Shown in pieces: positions 23,528 to 32,682 of a stretch of DNA of 64,000 nt. How positions within the stretch are numbered: the stretch's first letter is position 1; each line of letters begins with the position of its first letter. Made by a program: the position numbers and the translations under genes. Source of the DNA: Hyphomonadaceae bacterium. Its GTDB lineage: Bacteria; Pseudomonadota; Alphaproteobacteria; Caulobacterales; Aquidulcibacteraceae. Where the stretch lies: NCBI GenBank assembly GCA_019753105.1, contig JAIELJ010000003.1:372001-436000 (forward strand), given 5' to 3'. Under the pieces are notes generated by a model. The model did not search any database, was not told the origin of the DNA, and was given only the letters and a program-made list of their open reading frames with translations.

Positions 23528-24940
23528 ATGCGCGGACGCGATTGTAAGATTGTCGCCACAATGGGCCCGGCGAGTGATCCGCCGGAGCGGCTGGCCATGC
23601 TTATCCAGGCCGGCGTCGATTGCTTCCGGCTGAACTTCAGCCACGGCAGCAAGGACGATCACGCGCGCCGTTTGGCTGCCATCCGCGCGGCGGAGGAACA
23701 GGCGGGTTCGGCAGTCGGCGTCTTCGCAGACTTGCAGGGCCCAAAGATCCGCGTCGGTTCGTTCGAGGGCGGAGAGATCAAGCTCAAGTTCAACGAAGTG
23801 GTAACGCTCGAAGCCTCGACGGAAGCCGGTTCGCAAGGTCTCATCCGTCTGCCGCATCCCGAGATCGTCAACGCGCTGGAAGAGGGCGACATCCTCAAGC
23901 TCGATGATGGCAAACTGCAGATCACCGTGATCGAGCGTGGCCGCACGCAGCTGAAGGCGCGTGTCGATCATGGCGGCGTGCTGAAAAACCAGAAGGGCTT
24001 GAACGTCCCGACGCGCCGCATTCCGATTTCAGCGCTGACGCCGAAGGATCGCGAAGACCTCGCCTTCGCGCTCGATCTCGGCGTCGATTACATCGCGCTC
24101 TCGTTCGTGCAACATCCAGAAGATGTCCGCGAGGCGCGCGACCTCATCAAGGACCGCGCCGGCATCATTTCCAAGATCGAAAAGCCCAGCGCGCTCCAGC
24201 AGATCGAAGAGATTGTCGAACTCTCGGACGCAGTGATGGTAGCGCGCGGCGATCTCGGCGTTGAACTGCCGCCAGAGCAAGTGCCGATCGCGCAGCGCAA
24301 GATCATCCGCGCCGCGCGCGCAGCTGGGCGGCCGGTCATTGTCGCCACACACATGCTAGAAAGCATGGTCGAAGCCGCTACGCCCACGCGCGCGGAAGCT
24401 TCTGATGTCGCCACCGCAGTCTATCAAGGCGCGGACGCCGTTATGCTGTCGGCGGAGAGCGCCGTCGGCCGCCATCCGCAATCGGCCGTTGCGATCATGG
24501 ATCGCATCATCCGCGCGGTGGAGGAGGACAACGAATACTGGACCTCGCTCCCGCGCGATATGACGCCGCCGCAAGCCACCACCGCTGACGCCATCGCGCT
24601 CTCGGCGCGCCATATCGCCGATGTGATCGGCTGTGCCGCGCTCGTCGCGTATACCTCAACTGGCTCAACCGCCTTCCGCGTCGCGCGCGAGCGTCCGCGT
24701 TGCGGCGTCATCGGCCTGACGCCCTTTATCGAAACCGCACGCAAGCTCTCGCTTGTTTGGGGCGTCCGTTCGATGGTGACCGAAGACGTCTCCAACGTCG
24801 AAGAGATGGTCGACAAGGCCGACGCCGCGGTGCGCAAGCTCGGCGTCGCCGAAGTCGGAGACCGCATCGCGGTGATCGCCGGCATTCCGTTCGGACGCGC
24901 AGGCAAAACCAACACTATCCGCGTGTTGCGCCTGGAGTAG
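23528..24940 (+). CDS. pyk: Pyruvate kinase
   Basis: This 470-residue glycolytic enzyme converts phosphoenolpyruvate and ADP to pyruvate and ATP. The N-terminus KIVATMGPASDPPERL and FRLNFSHGSKDDH are typical. The catalytic Lys is in IISKIEKPSALQQIEEI, the metal site in VARGDLGVELPPEQVP, and the signature MVEAATPTRAEASDVA is followed by GADAVMLSAESAVG. The B domain and C-terminal allosteric domain are present, so length is normal. Start ATG 23528 lies behind GGAGAG. Confidence 0.97.
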   Translation: MRGRDCKIVATMGPASDPPERLAMLIQAGVDCFRLNFSHGSKDDHARRLAAIRAAEEQAGSAVGVFADLQGPKIRVGSFEGGEIKLKFNEVVTLEASTEAGSQGLIRLPHPEIVNALEEGDILKLDDGKLQITVIERGRTQLKARVDHGGVLKNQKGLNVPTRRIPISALTPKDREDLAFALDLGVDYIALSFVQHPEDVREARDLIKDRAGIISKIEKPSALQQIEEIVELSDAVMVARGDLGVELPPEQVPIAQRKIIRAARAAGRPVIVATHMLESMVEAATPTRAEASDVATAVYQGADAVMLSAESAVGRHPQSAVAIMDRIIRAVEEDNEYWTSLPRDMTPPQATTADAIALSARHIADVIGCAALVAYTSTGSTAFRVARERPRCGVIGLTPFIETARKLSLVWGVRSMVTEDVSNVEEMVDKADAAVRKLGVAEVGDRIAVIAGIPFGRAGKTNTIRVLRLE

Positions 24941-24994
24941 GCGGCTTGCCACGCCGCGCCGTATCCCGCAAAGACGGCGCGGGAGACGACACAT

Positions 24995-26578
24995 ATGCCG
25001 CCAGCACAGCCGCCGGAAATTCTGCGCCTGCAGAAAGAACTCGATGCCGCCATTAAGGCGCATCAAGCCGGACGTATCGACGAAGCGGAAGCAGTTTACA
25101 TCAAGGTCTTGGAGCGCGTGCCCACTCAGGCGGATGCGCTCAATCTCCTGGGCGTCATCCAAGCCGAGAAGAACCGCAACGAACGCGCACTTGATTTGCT
25201 GCAGCGCGCCGCGCGCGTGCGCCCGAAGGATGGCGTCATTCTCAACAATCTCGGCCGTGCAGCAGTGCGTTCGCGCCGTTTTGAGTTGGCGATCGAGTCA
25301 CTTGAACGCTCCATCGCGCTCGCGCCGGAAGTGATCGAAGCCTACGGCAACCTCATCCAGGCGCATCGCCAAGCGGGCAACATCACGGAAGCGGAGTACT
25401 TTGTAGAAGTGCTGCGCGCCAAACGCGGCGGGTCAGTCACTGCCGACTTCGAGCACGCGCGCATTCTGAGCGACCTGGGGCGCAAGCAAGAGGCGCGCGC
25501 GCTGCTTGTGAAGTTGACGACGGAAACGCCAGGCTACGCGCCGGCGTGGCAATCGCTTGCGCGTCTATCGAAGGTGAAGGCTGGCGATCCGATCATTGAC
25601 GGCATTGTCGATATCATCGGCAAGACGTCCGAGCCTTCAACGACGATGCGCTTCCTTTGCTACGCCGCCGGCAAGATTTTCGATGATCTCGGTGAGTTCG
25701 ATCGCGCATTCGAATATGTGTCGCGCGCCAAGCGTCAGGATCCGCCGACATACGACCCGGAGAAAACCAAGACGCAGTTCACGACGATAGCCAGTGTGTT
25801 CAACGAGAACTTCATCAACGCACGCCGGGACTGGGGCGTTGAGAGCGAACGTCCGGTGTTCATTGTCGGCATGCCGCGCTCTGGCACGACGCTGGCGGAG
25901 CAGATTCTTGCCTCACACCCCGAGGTCTTCGGCGGCGGTGAGCTTGAATACATCGGTCAAGCAACAGCTGGACTCGCCGATTTCGCGCCCTCGGGCAGGT
26001 TTCCAACCGCAGCGGTTGGCCTTCCCAAGGAGATATTCGCGTCACTGGGCTATCGCTACTTGCGCAAGATCGGCGCGCTAAACCAGGCCGCTGCGCGCTG
26101 CACCGATAAGATGCCCCACAACTTCATGTCACTGGGGCTTTTGCGCATCATGTTTCAAAATTTGCGCGTGGTGCACTGCATGCGCCACCCGTTCGATACG
26201 ATCCTATCGTGCTTCCAGCACGACTTCGCGCACACCCACGATTACAACCAATCGCTCGAAGGATTGGCCTCATATTATGCCTGCTATCGCGAGCTCATGG
26301 AGCACTGGGCTGAGGTGATGCCGGATGCAATTCATCCGCTCCAGTACGAAAAAATGATTGAAAATCAGGAAGATCAATCGCGAGGCCTGATCAAGGCCGC
26401 GGGCCTTGAATGGGACGACAGGGTGCTCGCCTTTGCCGAGACTGACCGTAGGGTAAGCACGCCCAGTTCCTGGCAAGTCCGCCAGCCGCTCTACTCAAGT
26501 TCGAGCGGTCGGTGGAAGAATTATGAGCGTCATCTGGCACCTATTTTGGGGGTGATACCCGAGCGCTTTTTCCCTTGA
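24995..26578 (+). CDS. TPR repeat-sulfotransferase fusion protein
   Basis: This 527-residue protein has an N-terminal array of tetratricopeptide repeats (about 12-200; AEAVYIKVLERVPTQADALN, NNLGRAAVRSRRFELAIESL) and a C-terminal sulfotransferase domain. The PAPS 5'-phosphosulfate loop is VFIVGMPRSGTTLAEQIL (about 287-304), and the 3'-phosphate site lies near VVHCMRHPFDTILSCF. Such fusions are common in alphaproteobacteria and probably sulfate a polysaccharide or glycolipid; the acceptor is unknown. No other sulfate-assimilation genes are nearby. Confidence 0.88.
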   Translation: MPPAQPPEILRLQKELDAAIKAHQAGRIDEAEAVYIKVLERVPTQADALNLLGVIQAEKNRNERALDLLQRAARVRPKDGVILNNLGRAAVRSRRFELAIESLERSIALAPEVIEAYGNLIQAHRQAGNITEAEYFVEVLRAKRGGSVTADFEHARILSDLGRKQEARALLVKLTTETPGYAPAWQSLARLSKVKAGDPIIDGIVDIIGKTSEPSTTMRFLCYAAGKIFDDLGEFDRAFEYVSRAKRQDPPTYDPEKTKTQFTTIASVFNENFINARRDWGVESERPVFIVGMPRSGTTLAEQILASHPEVFGGGELEYIGQATAGLADFAPSGRFPTAAVGLPKEIFASLGYRYLRKIGALNQAAARCTDKMPHNFMSLGLLRIMFQNLRVVHCMRHPFDTILSCFQHDFAHTHDYNQSLEGLASYYACYRELMEHWAEVMPDAIHPLQYEKMIENQEDQSRGLIKAAGLEWDDRVLAFAETDRRVSTPSSWQVRQPLYSSSSGRWKNYERHLAPILGVIPERFFP

Positions 26579-26644
26579 TGCGAAGCAGTAGTGGTGGTTT
26601 CACCTCTAATACGCGTATCAAGCGATGCTGCGAGGGGATTATCA

Positions 26645-27244
26645 ATGGCGAATAAGTGGTTCACCACTGCGGCTCTGGCCGTAGGTTTGGTTGCAATTCC
26701 GGCCGTGGCGTCGGCGGAAACGCAAGTTCGGATTTTCGGCGGCGTGTCGGAAAACCAAAACAGCGACGTCACCTATTACTACGGCTCCTACCAAGGCGAA
26801 GTCTCGATCGACTCTGGCTTCGTGGTCGGTGCGGCGTATGGCGGCGTCTACGGGAACTGGGTTCTGGAAGGTGAACTCTCGTTCCGCGAGTCTGACCTTG
26901 AGGAATTCACCTGGACCTACGGCCCGGATGAGCTTGATGGCGATATCAGCGCGACGGCCGTGATGGCGAACGCGTGGTACAACTTCCCGCTTAGCGGAAA
27001 CTTCGGTGTGTACGTTGGCGGCGGCGCTGGCCTAGCTCAAGCGGAAATCAGCGAAGAGAACGTCATTGGCGATGACGACTCGATGGAGTTCATCTGGCAA
27101 GTGGGTGGCGGCGTGAACTTCCGCACCGCCTCCGGCTACGCGTTCGGCGTCGGCTATCGCCACGTCGAGATCGGCGATGTCGGCACGACCGGTGTCGAAC
27201 TGAACTCGGACGAAGTGATCGTCGAAGTGTCGCGCCGCTTCTAA
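26645..27244 (+). CDS. Outer-membrane beta-barrel protein (opacity/OmpW-like), copy 1
   Basis: This 199-residue protein has a signal peptide ending ASA-E at about residue 22, then alternating hydrophobic strands of an eight-stranded barrel: FVVGAAYGGVYGNWVLEGEL, MANAWYNFPLSGNFGVYVGG, and a C-terminal strand ending VEVSRRF with the final Phe expected for outer-membrane assembly. Start is ATG 26645 behind GAGGGG. It is a paralogue of the next gene. A strong terminator follows at 27268, so the copies are transcribed separately. Confidence 0.85.
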   Translation: MANKWFTTAALAVGLVAIPAVASAETQVRIFGGVSENQNSDVTYYYGSYQGEVSIDSGFVVGAAYGGVYGNWVLEGELSFRESDLEEFTWTYGPDELDGDISATAVMANAWYNFPLSGNFGVYVGGGAGLAQAEISEENVIGDDDSMEFIWQVGGGVNFRTASGYAFGVGYRHVEIGDVGTTGVELNSDEVIVEVSRRF

Positions 27245-27267
27245 GCAGCGCGCAATCGCGAGAATTG

Positions 27268-27304
27268 GCCGGGGCCGATCCGAGAGGATCGGTCCCGGCT
27301 TTTT
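27268..27304 (+). terminator. Rho-independent terminator after the first barrel gene
   Basis: GCCGGGGCCGATCC (27268-27281) pairs with GGATCGGTCCCGGC (27286-27299), a 14-bp stem with one G-U pair and a GAGA tetraloop, followed directly by five T residues. It lies 24 bp after the stop of the barrel gene. Confidence 0.9.
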
Positions 27305-27464
27305 GTCTGCCCTGAACAGAACACATCTGGAAGAGTTGCGAGCGCCATCTCGTACCCGCGCGCGATACAATCAGTGCGCGATTTTTCCTTGATGGGCGAA
27401 CGGCACGGTGCTCTCTTTAATCATCCCCAACCGTAAGGATCGGGGTGAAACGAGGGGGCTCTCC

Positions 27465-28049
27465 ATGAACAATCTGCTCAAGGCGACAGCCATCGCTGTC
27501 GGCATGGTCGCAATTCCGACTGCGGCGTCCGCTGAGTCTCAGTGGCGCGTGTTCGGCGGCCTCAGCGACGTCGGCGATTTCGACTATGCGTACGGCCCAT
27601 ATACCGCGGACCTCACGACGGACACGGGCTTCGTCGTCGGCGCAGCCTATGGCGCTGTGCACGGTAACTGGGTTCTCGAAGGTGAACTCTCATTCCGCGG
27701 CGCCGACTTCGATACGCTCGAGGTCCTGAGCTATTCGTTTGAGGTCGATGGCGATGTCAGCGCGCTCTCGCTGATGGCGAACGCTTGGTATCATTTTCCG
27801 ACGAACGGCAATTGGGGCGTCTATGCCGGCGGCGGTGTAGGCTTCGCCAGCGCCGAGGCTGACCTCGGCGGGACTTCAGATGACTCTACCGAGTTCGCTT
27901 GGCAGCTTGGCGGCGGCGTGAACTACCGCACGGAGCAAGGCTTCGCTTACGGCCTCGGCTATCGGTACTTCAACATTTCCGAGGTTGGCGACACTGCAAT
28001 CGAAGTGAACGCGCACGAGTTCATTTTCGAGATATCAAGCAGGTTCTAG
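27465..28049 (+). CDS. Outer-membrane beta-barrel protein (opacity/OmpW-like), copy 2
   Basis: This 194-residue paralogue of the preceding barrel shares the signal-peptide pattern (VAIPTAASAES), GFVVGAAYGAVHGNWVLEGE and the barrel end FIFEISSRF with terminal Phe. Surface-loop regions differ strongly between copies (for example around residues 30-45 and 120-135), as expected for exposed loops. Start is ATG 27465 behind an AGGGGG-type site. Function is probably structural or adhesive. The pair arose by tandem duplication. Confidence 0.85.
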   Translation: MNNLLKATAIAVGMVAIPTAASAESQWRVFGGLSDVGDFDYAYGPYTADLTTDTGFVVGAAYGAVHGNWVLEGELSFRGADFDTLEVLSYSFEVDGDVSALSLMANAWYHFPTNGNWGVYAGGGVGFASAEADLGGTSDDSTEFAWQLGGGVNYRTEQGFAYGLGYRYFNISEVGDTAIEVNAHEFIFEISSRF

Positions 28050-28149
28050 CCGCGCCACGGAGCCCGCTGCTGCGCTTCAGTCGGCCTTCCGCTGCGTGCA
28101 GTTGCGGGCGCGTTGACGTGCGCGCACACTCATGTGCGGAGGCAATTTC

Positions 28150-29424
28150 ATGAGTGAGCCTAAGCTCCCACAGAATATCGTTGACACTCTGGTGAATGCG
28201 GCCGCCTACGCAACGGACGCGATCCATGACGCGTATCGCTGGATGCGCGCCAACAATCCGCTGGGTTTGGCCGAAGTGCAGGGCTTCGATCCGTTCTGGG
28301 TCGTCACCAAGCACGCCGACATTCTCGAGATCAGCCGCAACAACGCGCTCTATCCCAGCGGTGTTCGGGGCACGACATTGACAAACAAGGCGGGCGAGGC
28401 CCGCGCCTACGCCATCACCGGCTCGCCGCATCTCGTGCGCTCGCTTGTGCAGATGGATGAGCCCGACCACATGAAGTATCGGCTGCTGACGCAAGCCTGG
28501 TTCATGCCGGCCAATATCAAAAAGCGCGAAGAGGACGTGCGGGCGCTTGCGCGACAAGCGGTCGATCAGTTCGCGGCGCTGCCGGGGCAGTGCGATTTCG
28601 TCAAGGACGTCGCGCTGCATTATCCGCTGCGTGTGGTGATGAACATTCTGGGCGTGCCGGAAGAAGATTTCGGCCGCATGCTGAGGCTTACGCAGGAACT
28701 CTTCGGCGCCTCCGATCCCGACACCGAACGCTTCAAGGAAGCGTTGAGCGATGAGCAGTTTGCGCAGTTGCTGATCGGCGTCGTGCAGGACTTCAACGAC
28801 TATTTCGAGAAGATCACCGAGGACCGCCGCGCCAATCCGCGCGACGATCTCGCGACCTTGCTTGCGAATGCTGAGATCGACGGCGCGCCGCTGCCGCCGT
28901 TCGAGCGCACCGGCTATTACACGATTATCGCAACCGCTGGCCACGATACGACGTCGTCCTCGACTGCCTGCGCTATGTGGGCGCTCGCCACCGTGCCGGG
29001 CTTGCTCGATCGCGTCCGCGCCGATCCGTCGCTCATTCCTGCTTTGATCGAAGAAGCGATCCGCTGGGCGACGCCGGTGAAAACGTTCATGCGCTCGGCC
29101 AGCGCCGATACCGAGCTGCGTGGGCGGACCATCAAGCAAGGCGATTGGCTGATGCTTTGCTACGCCTCCGGCAATCGCGACGAAGAGGTGTTCCCGAACC
29201 CCGACGCGTTCGACATCGACCGCAAACCCAATCGCCAGATCGCCTTCGGCAACGGCGCGCATCTATGCTTGGGTCAGCATCTCGCGCGCATGGAAATGCG
29301 CATCCTATTCGAAGAACTCGTGCCGCGTCTGAAGAGTGTCAGCCTCAATGGCGAGCCAAAGCTGAGCGAGAGCTTTTTCGTGAGCGGGCTAAAGACTCTG
29401 CCGATCGGGTTTGAGCTAAACTAG
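28150..29424 (+). CDS. Cytochrome P450
   Basis: This 424-residue soluble bacterial P450 has the I-helix oxygen-activation motif AGHDTTSSS, the ExxR motif in EEAIRWATP and the heme-binding loop FGNGAHLCLGQH with the Cys ligand at about 373. Segments such as DEPDHMKYRLLTQAWF are typical of class I bacterial P450s acting on terpenoids, steroids or fatty acids. Start is ATG 28150 behind GGAGG. No ferredoxin or reductase gene is adjacent, so redox partners are encoded elsewhere. The stop overlaps the convergent mrp gene by 4 bp. Confidence 0.93.
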   Translation: MSEPKLPQNIVDTLVNAAAYATDAIHDAYRWMRANNPLGLAEVQGFDPFWVVTKHADILEISRNNALYPSGVRGTTLTNKAGEARAYAITGSPHLVRSLVQMDEPDHMKYRLLTQAWFMPANIKKREEDVRALARQAVDQFAALPGQCDFVKDVALHYPLRVVMNILGVPEEDFGRMLRLTQELFGASDPDTERFKEALSDEQFAQLLIGVVQDFNDYFEKITEDRRANPRDDLATLLANAEIDGAPLPPFERTGYYTIIATAGHDTTSSSTACAMWALATVPGLLDRVRADPSLIPALIEEAIRWATPVKTFMRSASADTELRGRTIKQGDWLMLCYASGNRDEEVFPNPDAFDIDRKPNRQIAFGNGAHLCLGQHLARMEMRILFEELVPRLKSVSLNGEPKLSESFFVSGLKTLPIGFELN

Positions 29425-30497
29425 CTGAACCGTATCGCCGGCGCAGGCTTCGCCATGCCTGCGACATTCGCCAACGCCGCTTGCGCGATCTCTACGAACC
29501 GCTTCGCCGCTGGATGCTTTGGCGCACTCACAACGAGCGGCGTTCCGGCGTCGCTGGCTTCGCGTAGCTTCACCTCGATCGGTATCTCGCCCAAGAACGG
29601 CACGCCGGCTTGTGCGGCTGTGCGCCGCGCACCGCCTTCGCCGAAGATGTGCGTGCGCTCGCCGCCGGGCGTTTCGAAATACGCCATGTTCTCGATCACG
29701 CCGAGAATTGGCGCGCGCGTTTTTTCGAACATCGCCAGGCCGCGCCGCACATCCGCGAGCGCCATTTCCTGCGGCGTTGAGACAATCACCGCGCCCGCCA
29801 GCGGCACGCGCTGCAGCAATGTTAGCTGCACATCGCCCGTGCCCGGCGGCAGATCGAGCAGCAGCACGTCGAGATCGCCCCAAGCGACCTCATCGATCAT
29901 TTGCCGCACAGCGCTCGTCGCCATCGCGCCGCGCCAGATCATCGCTGACGATGCTTCGACCAGATAACCGATCGACATCGTCTTCAGACCATGTGCTTCC
30001 AGCGGCGTGAGGATTTTGCCCTCGCCCATCTCTGGCTTGCGTGCGCCGGTTCCCAGCAAAGTCGGCGCTGACGGCCCGTAGACATCGAGGTCGAGCAGGC
30101 CGGTCTTTAACCCCAATGAGGCGAATGCGCAGGCGAGATTGACCGCCACAGTTGATTTGCCGACGCCGCCCTTGGCGCTCGCGACCGCGATAATGTGCTT
30201 CACGCGCCCCACGCCGCCAGCGCTCGCGAGCTTCGCCTCATGCGCTGTCAGCACTGCGATGACGCTGGTGACGCCGCGCACTGCGCGCACCTCTGCTTCG
30301 GCCTGATCGCGCAGCGGCACATATGCCGCAGCCGCCTCCGCAGGCGCCTCGATGGTGAACGAGACCTTTCCGCCTTCGCGCGTTTCAAGCCCGGAAATAC
30401 GGCCAGCGGTGAACAAACCCTTGCCGGTGAGCGGGTCATTTATCGCATCGAGCCGCGCTTTTACCGCTTGTTTGAGTTCTACCAACTGGTTGTTCAT
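29421..30497 (-). CDS. Mrp/ApbC-type iron-sulfur carrier ATPase
   Basis: This 358-residue protein has an N-terminal MIP18/DUF59-like domain (about 1-90) and a P-loop ATPase domain with the deviant Walker A ASAKGGVGKST, GLLDLDVYGPSAP and LLLDLPPGTGDVQLTL. Members load or transfer Fe-S clusters. The usual CxxC after IENM is absent: the segment reads IENMAYFETPGGERTHIFG, so cluster handling may differ, as in other alphaproteobacterial members. Start is ATG 30497 behind AAAGGATC. It is divergent from hflK. Confidence 0.9.
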   Translation of the reverse strand: MNNQLVELKQAVKARLDAINDPLTGKGLFTAGRISGLETREGGKVSFTIEAPAEAAAAYVPLRDQAEAEVRAVRGVTSVIAVLTAHEAKLASAGGVGRVKHIIAVASAKGGVGKSTVAVNLACAFASLGLKTGLLDLDVYGPSAPTLLGTGARKPEMGEGKILTPLEAHGLKTMSIGYLVEASSAMIWRGAMATSAVRQMIDEVAWGDLDVLLLDLPPGTGDVQLTLLQRVPLAGAVIVSTPQEMALADVRRGLAMFEKTRAPILGVIENMAYFETPGGERTHIFGEGGARRTAAQAGVPFLGEIPIEVKLREASDAGTPLVVSAPKHPAAKRFVEIAQAALANVAGMAKPAPAIRFS

Positions 30498-30619
30498 GCT
30501 TGATCCTTTAGCACAGGAGCCACATATCGGCGCGCGATGGGTGCGAGCAAGCATCTGTCATCGGCCGCCAGAACTGGCGCGTACGAAGAGCCACCAGAAC
30601 GGCGGGGACGAGTTTTCTG

Positions 30620-31738
30620 ATGCCTTGGAATGATCAGTCGGGCGGCAACCAGGGTGGAGGCGGCCAAGGCCCGTGGGGCGGCGGTCCGCGCCGTCCGTGG
30701 GGCCAGCAACCACCGCCGCGTCAACCGCAAGGTCCGCAAGGTCCCGATCTCGAAGATCTGCTCCGCAATTGGCGCGAGCGCTTCGGTGGCGGCGGCGGCA
30801 ATGGTGGCGGCGGATCGCGCGGCGACCGCAAAAGCCCGTTCTCGGCGCCGCTCATCATTGGTGTTCTGGCTTTCGGTTGGCTCTTGACCGGCGTCTATAC
30901 GGTGGACGAAGGCGAACAGGCAGTCATCACTCGCTTCGGCGACTTCAATCGCATGACCGGTCCGGGCATTCACCTGCACATGCCGGCGCCACTCGAAGCG
31001 CGCCAAGTGATCAACGTCACTGGCCAGCGCACAACCGAAATCGGTTTCAGTTCTACCGGTCGAAACGCACAGACCGACAATCCAGACGAAAGCCTGATGA
31101 TCACCGGCGATCGCAATATCGTCGAGGTCCACTTCCGCGTCGTCTACAACATCAAGGACGTCGCCGCTTTCGCCTACAATCTGCGTGAGCCGGATATGGC
31201 TGTGCGCCAGGTCGCTGAAAGCGCCATGCGCGAAGTCATCGGCCAGCGTGAGCTTGAACCGATCATCACCACCGATCGCGGCGCCGTTGAACTCGGCGTC
31301 GAGCAATTGCTGCAGGCGACGCTCGATGAATACGAGGCGGGCGTGCAGGTGCTGCAGGTCGAGTTGCTGCGCGCAGCAGCGCCGGGCGCGGTGATCCAGG
31401 CATTCGATGACGTTGTCACCGCAGGCCAGGATGCGCAAACCTCGATCAACGTGGCCGAACGCGAAACCGCGACGATGATCGCTGAAGCGGAAGCCTATCG
31501 CGAGCGCGTCGTACGCGAAGCGGCGGGTGAAGCGCAGCGCTTCAACGCGGTTTACGCCGAATACCGCGCAGCGCCGCAAGTCACCCGTGACCGGCTCTAT
31601 TTGGAAACGATGGAGCGCGTCTACCAGCAGGGCAATTTGATTATTCTCGATCAGCGCGGCGGCTCAGTGCCGTACCTGCCGCTCGACACAATGATTAGGC
31701 GCCCAGCGACAGCTCAAGGCGGAGGAGGCGGCCAATGA
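30620..31738 (+). CDS. hflK: HflK, FtsH protease modulator subunit
   Basis: This 372-residue SPFH-domain membrane protein assembles with HflC into a cage around FtsH and limits its activity. It has a Gly/Pro/Gln-rich cytosolic N-terminus (1-75), one membrane span (about 78-96), and the SPFH domain beginning VDEGEQAVITRFGDFNRMTG. The C-terminal Ala/Glu-rich coiled coil includes AERETATMIAEAEAYRERVV. The stop overlaps the hflC start (ATGA), so the subunits are co-translated. The downstream Do-type protease probably belongs to the same transcript. Confidence 0.96.
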   Translation: MPWNDQSGGNQGGGGQGPWGGGPRRPWGQQPPPRQPQGPQGPDLEDLLRNWRERFGGGGGNGGGGSRGDRKSPFSAPLIIGVLAFGWLLTGVYTVDEGEQAVITRFGDFNRMTGPGIHLHMPAPLEARQVINVTGQRTTEIGFSSTGRNAQTDNPDESLMITGDRNIVEVHFRVVYNIKDVAAFAYNLREPDMAVRQVAESAMREVIGQRELEPIITTDRGAVELGVEQLLQATLDEYEAGVQVLQVELLRAAAPGAVIQAFDDVVTAGQDAQTSINVAERETATMIAEAEAYRERVVREAAGEAQRFNAVYAEYRAAPQVTRDRLYLETMERVYQQGNLIILDQRGGSVPYLPLDTMIRRPATAQGGGGGQ

Positions 31739-32583
31739 CACGCAATCTTCCTTTGATGCTTGGCCTCGGCTTTTTCGCCCTGGTCGTGATCATGAACTCG
31801 ATGTTCGTGGTCCGCCAAGATCGCCAAGCCATCGTGCTGCGCTTCGGCCAATACACCAGCACGATCAATGCGCCGGGCACCGACGCGCCGGGACTCTATT
31901 TCAAGATCCCGTTCTTCGACACGGTCGTCATTTACGACAAGCGCAACATCGGCCTCACGCTTGAGGGCCAGCCGATCGTCGCGTCCGACCAGGAACGTCT
32001 GATCGTTGACGCCGTCGTGCGTTGGCGCATCCTCGATCCGCGCCGCTTCTATCAAGGCGCTTTCAACGAAGACGGCGGCGCGCAGCGTCTGGAAACGTTT
32101 ACCGAGTCGGCGCTGCGCCGGGCTCTCGGTAGCGCGACTTCGAACGACATCATCTCTGGCCGCCGCGCCGAGTTGATGCAGACCATCGAATCCGATCTGA
32201 ACGCGGCAGCCGCGACAGAACTCGGCATTCGCGTCATCGACGTGCGCATTCGTCAGGCGGACTTGCCGCAGGAAACGCGCGATCGTGTCTATGATCGCAT
32301 GCGCTCCGAGCGTCAGCAGGTCGCCGGCCGAATCCGTGCCGAAGGCGAGCGCGACGCGGTCATCATTCGCGCGACCGCCCGCGAGCAGGCGGAGCGTCTG
32401 CGTGGTGAGGGTGAAGCTGAGCGTGCGCGTATCTTCGCAGGCGCGTTTGGCCGTGATCCGGAGTTCGCCGCGTTCTACCGCTCGATGGCCGCCTACGAGC
32501 GCTCGATCGACGCCGGGACGCCGATCATCGTTCCGCCGGACAGCGACTTCTTCCGCTACATGCAGCGCCGCCGCGGCGGTTGA
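31735..32583 (+). CDS. hflC: HflC, FtsH protease modulator subunit
   Basis: This 282-residue partner of HflK has an N-terminal membrane anchor (about 5-22) and an SPFH domain starting VVRQDRQAIVLRFGQYTS, followed by IRVIDVRIRQADLPQETRDR and a coiled coil (RIRAEGERDAVIIRATAREQ). Length is close to other bacterial HflC. It starts at an ATGA overlap with hflK. A 100-bp spacer with an inverted repeat separates it from the Do-type protease. Confidence 0.96.
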   Translation: MTRNLPLMLGLGFFALVVIMNSMFVVRQDRQAIVLRFGQYTSTINAPGTDAPGLYFKIPFFDTVVIYDKRNIGLTLEGQPIVASDQERLIVDAVVRWRILDPRRFYQGAFNEDGGAQRLETFTESALRRALGSATSNDIISGRRAELMQTIESDLNAAAATELGIRVIDVRIRQADLPQETRDRVYDRMRSERQQVAGRIRAEGERDAVIIRATAREQAERLRGEGEAERARIFAGAFGRDPEFAAFYRSMAAYERSIDAGTPIIVPPDSDFFRYMQRRRGG

Positions 32584-32610
32584 GCCTCGGAAGTTGACCG
32601 CAACAAGGCA

Positions 32611-32663
32611 TTAGGTTGGTAAGGCAGCGGGGCCGCAATTTCCCTATTGCCTTACTGCCCTAA
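32611..32663. repeat. Imperfect inverted repeat between hflC and the Do protease gene
   Basis: TTAGG-3-GTAAGGCA (32611-32626) faces TGCCTTAC-3-CCTAA (32648-32663). The arms are symmetric with a three-base mismatch bubble. It could be an attenuating hairpin or an operator that sets protease expression apart from hflKC. Confidence 0.5.
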
Positions 32664-32682
32664 CTTCGTACTCCCTTGCGTC

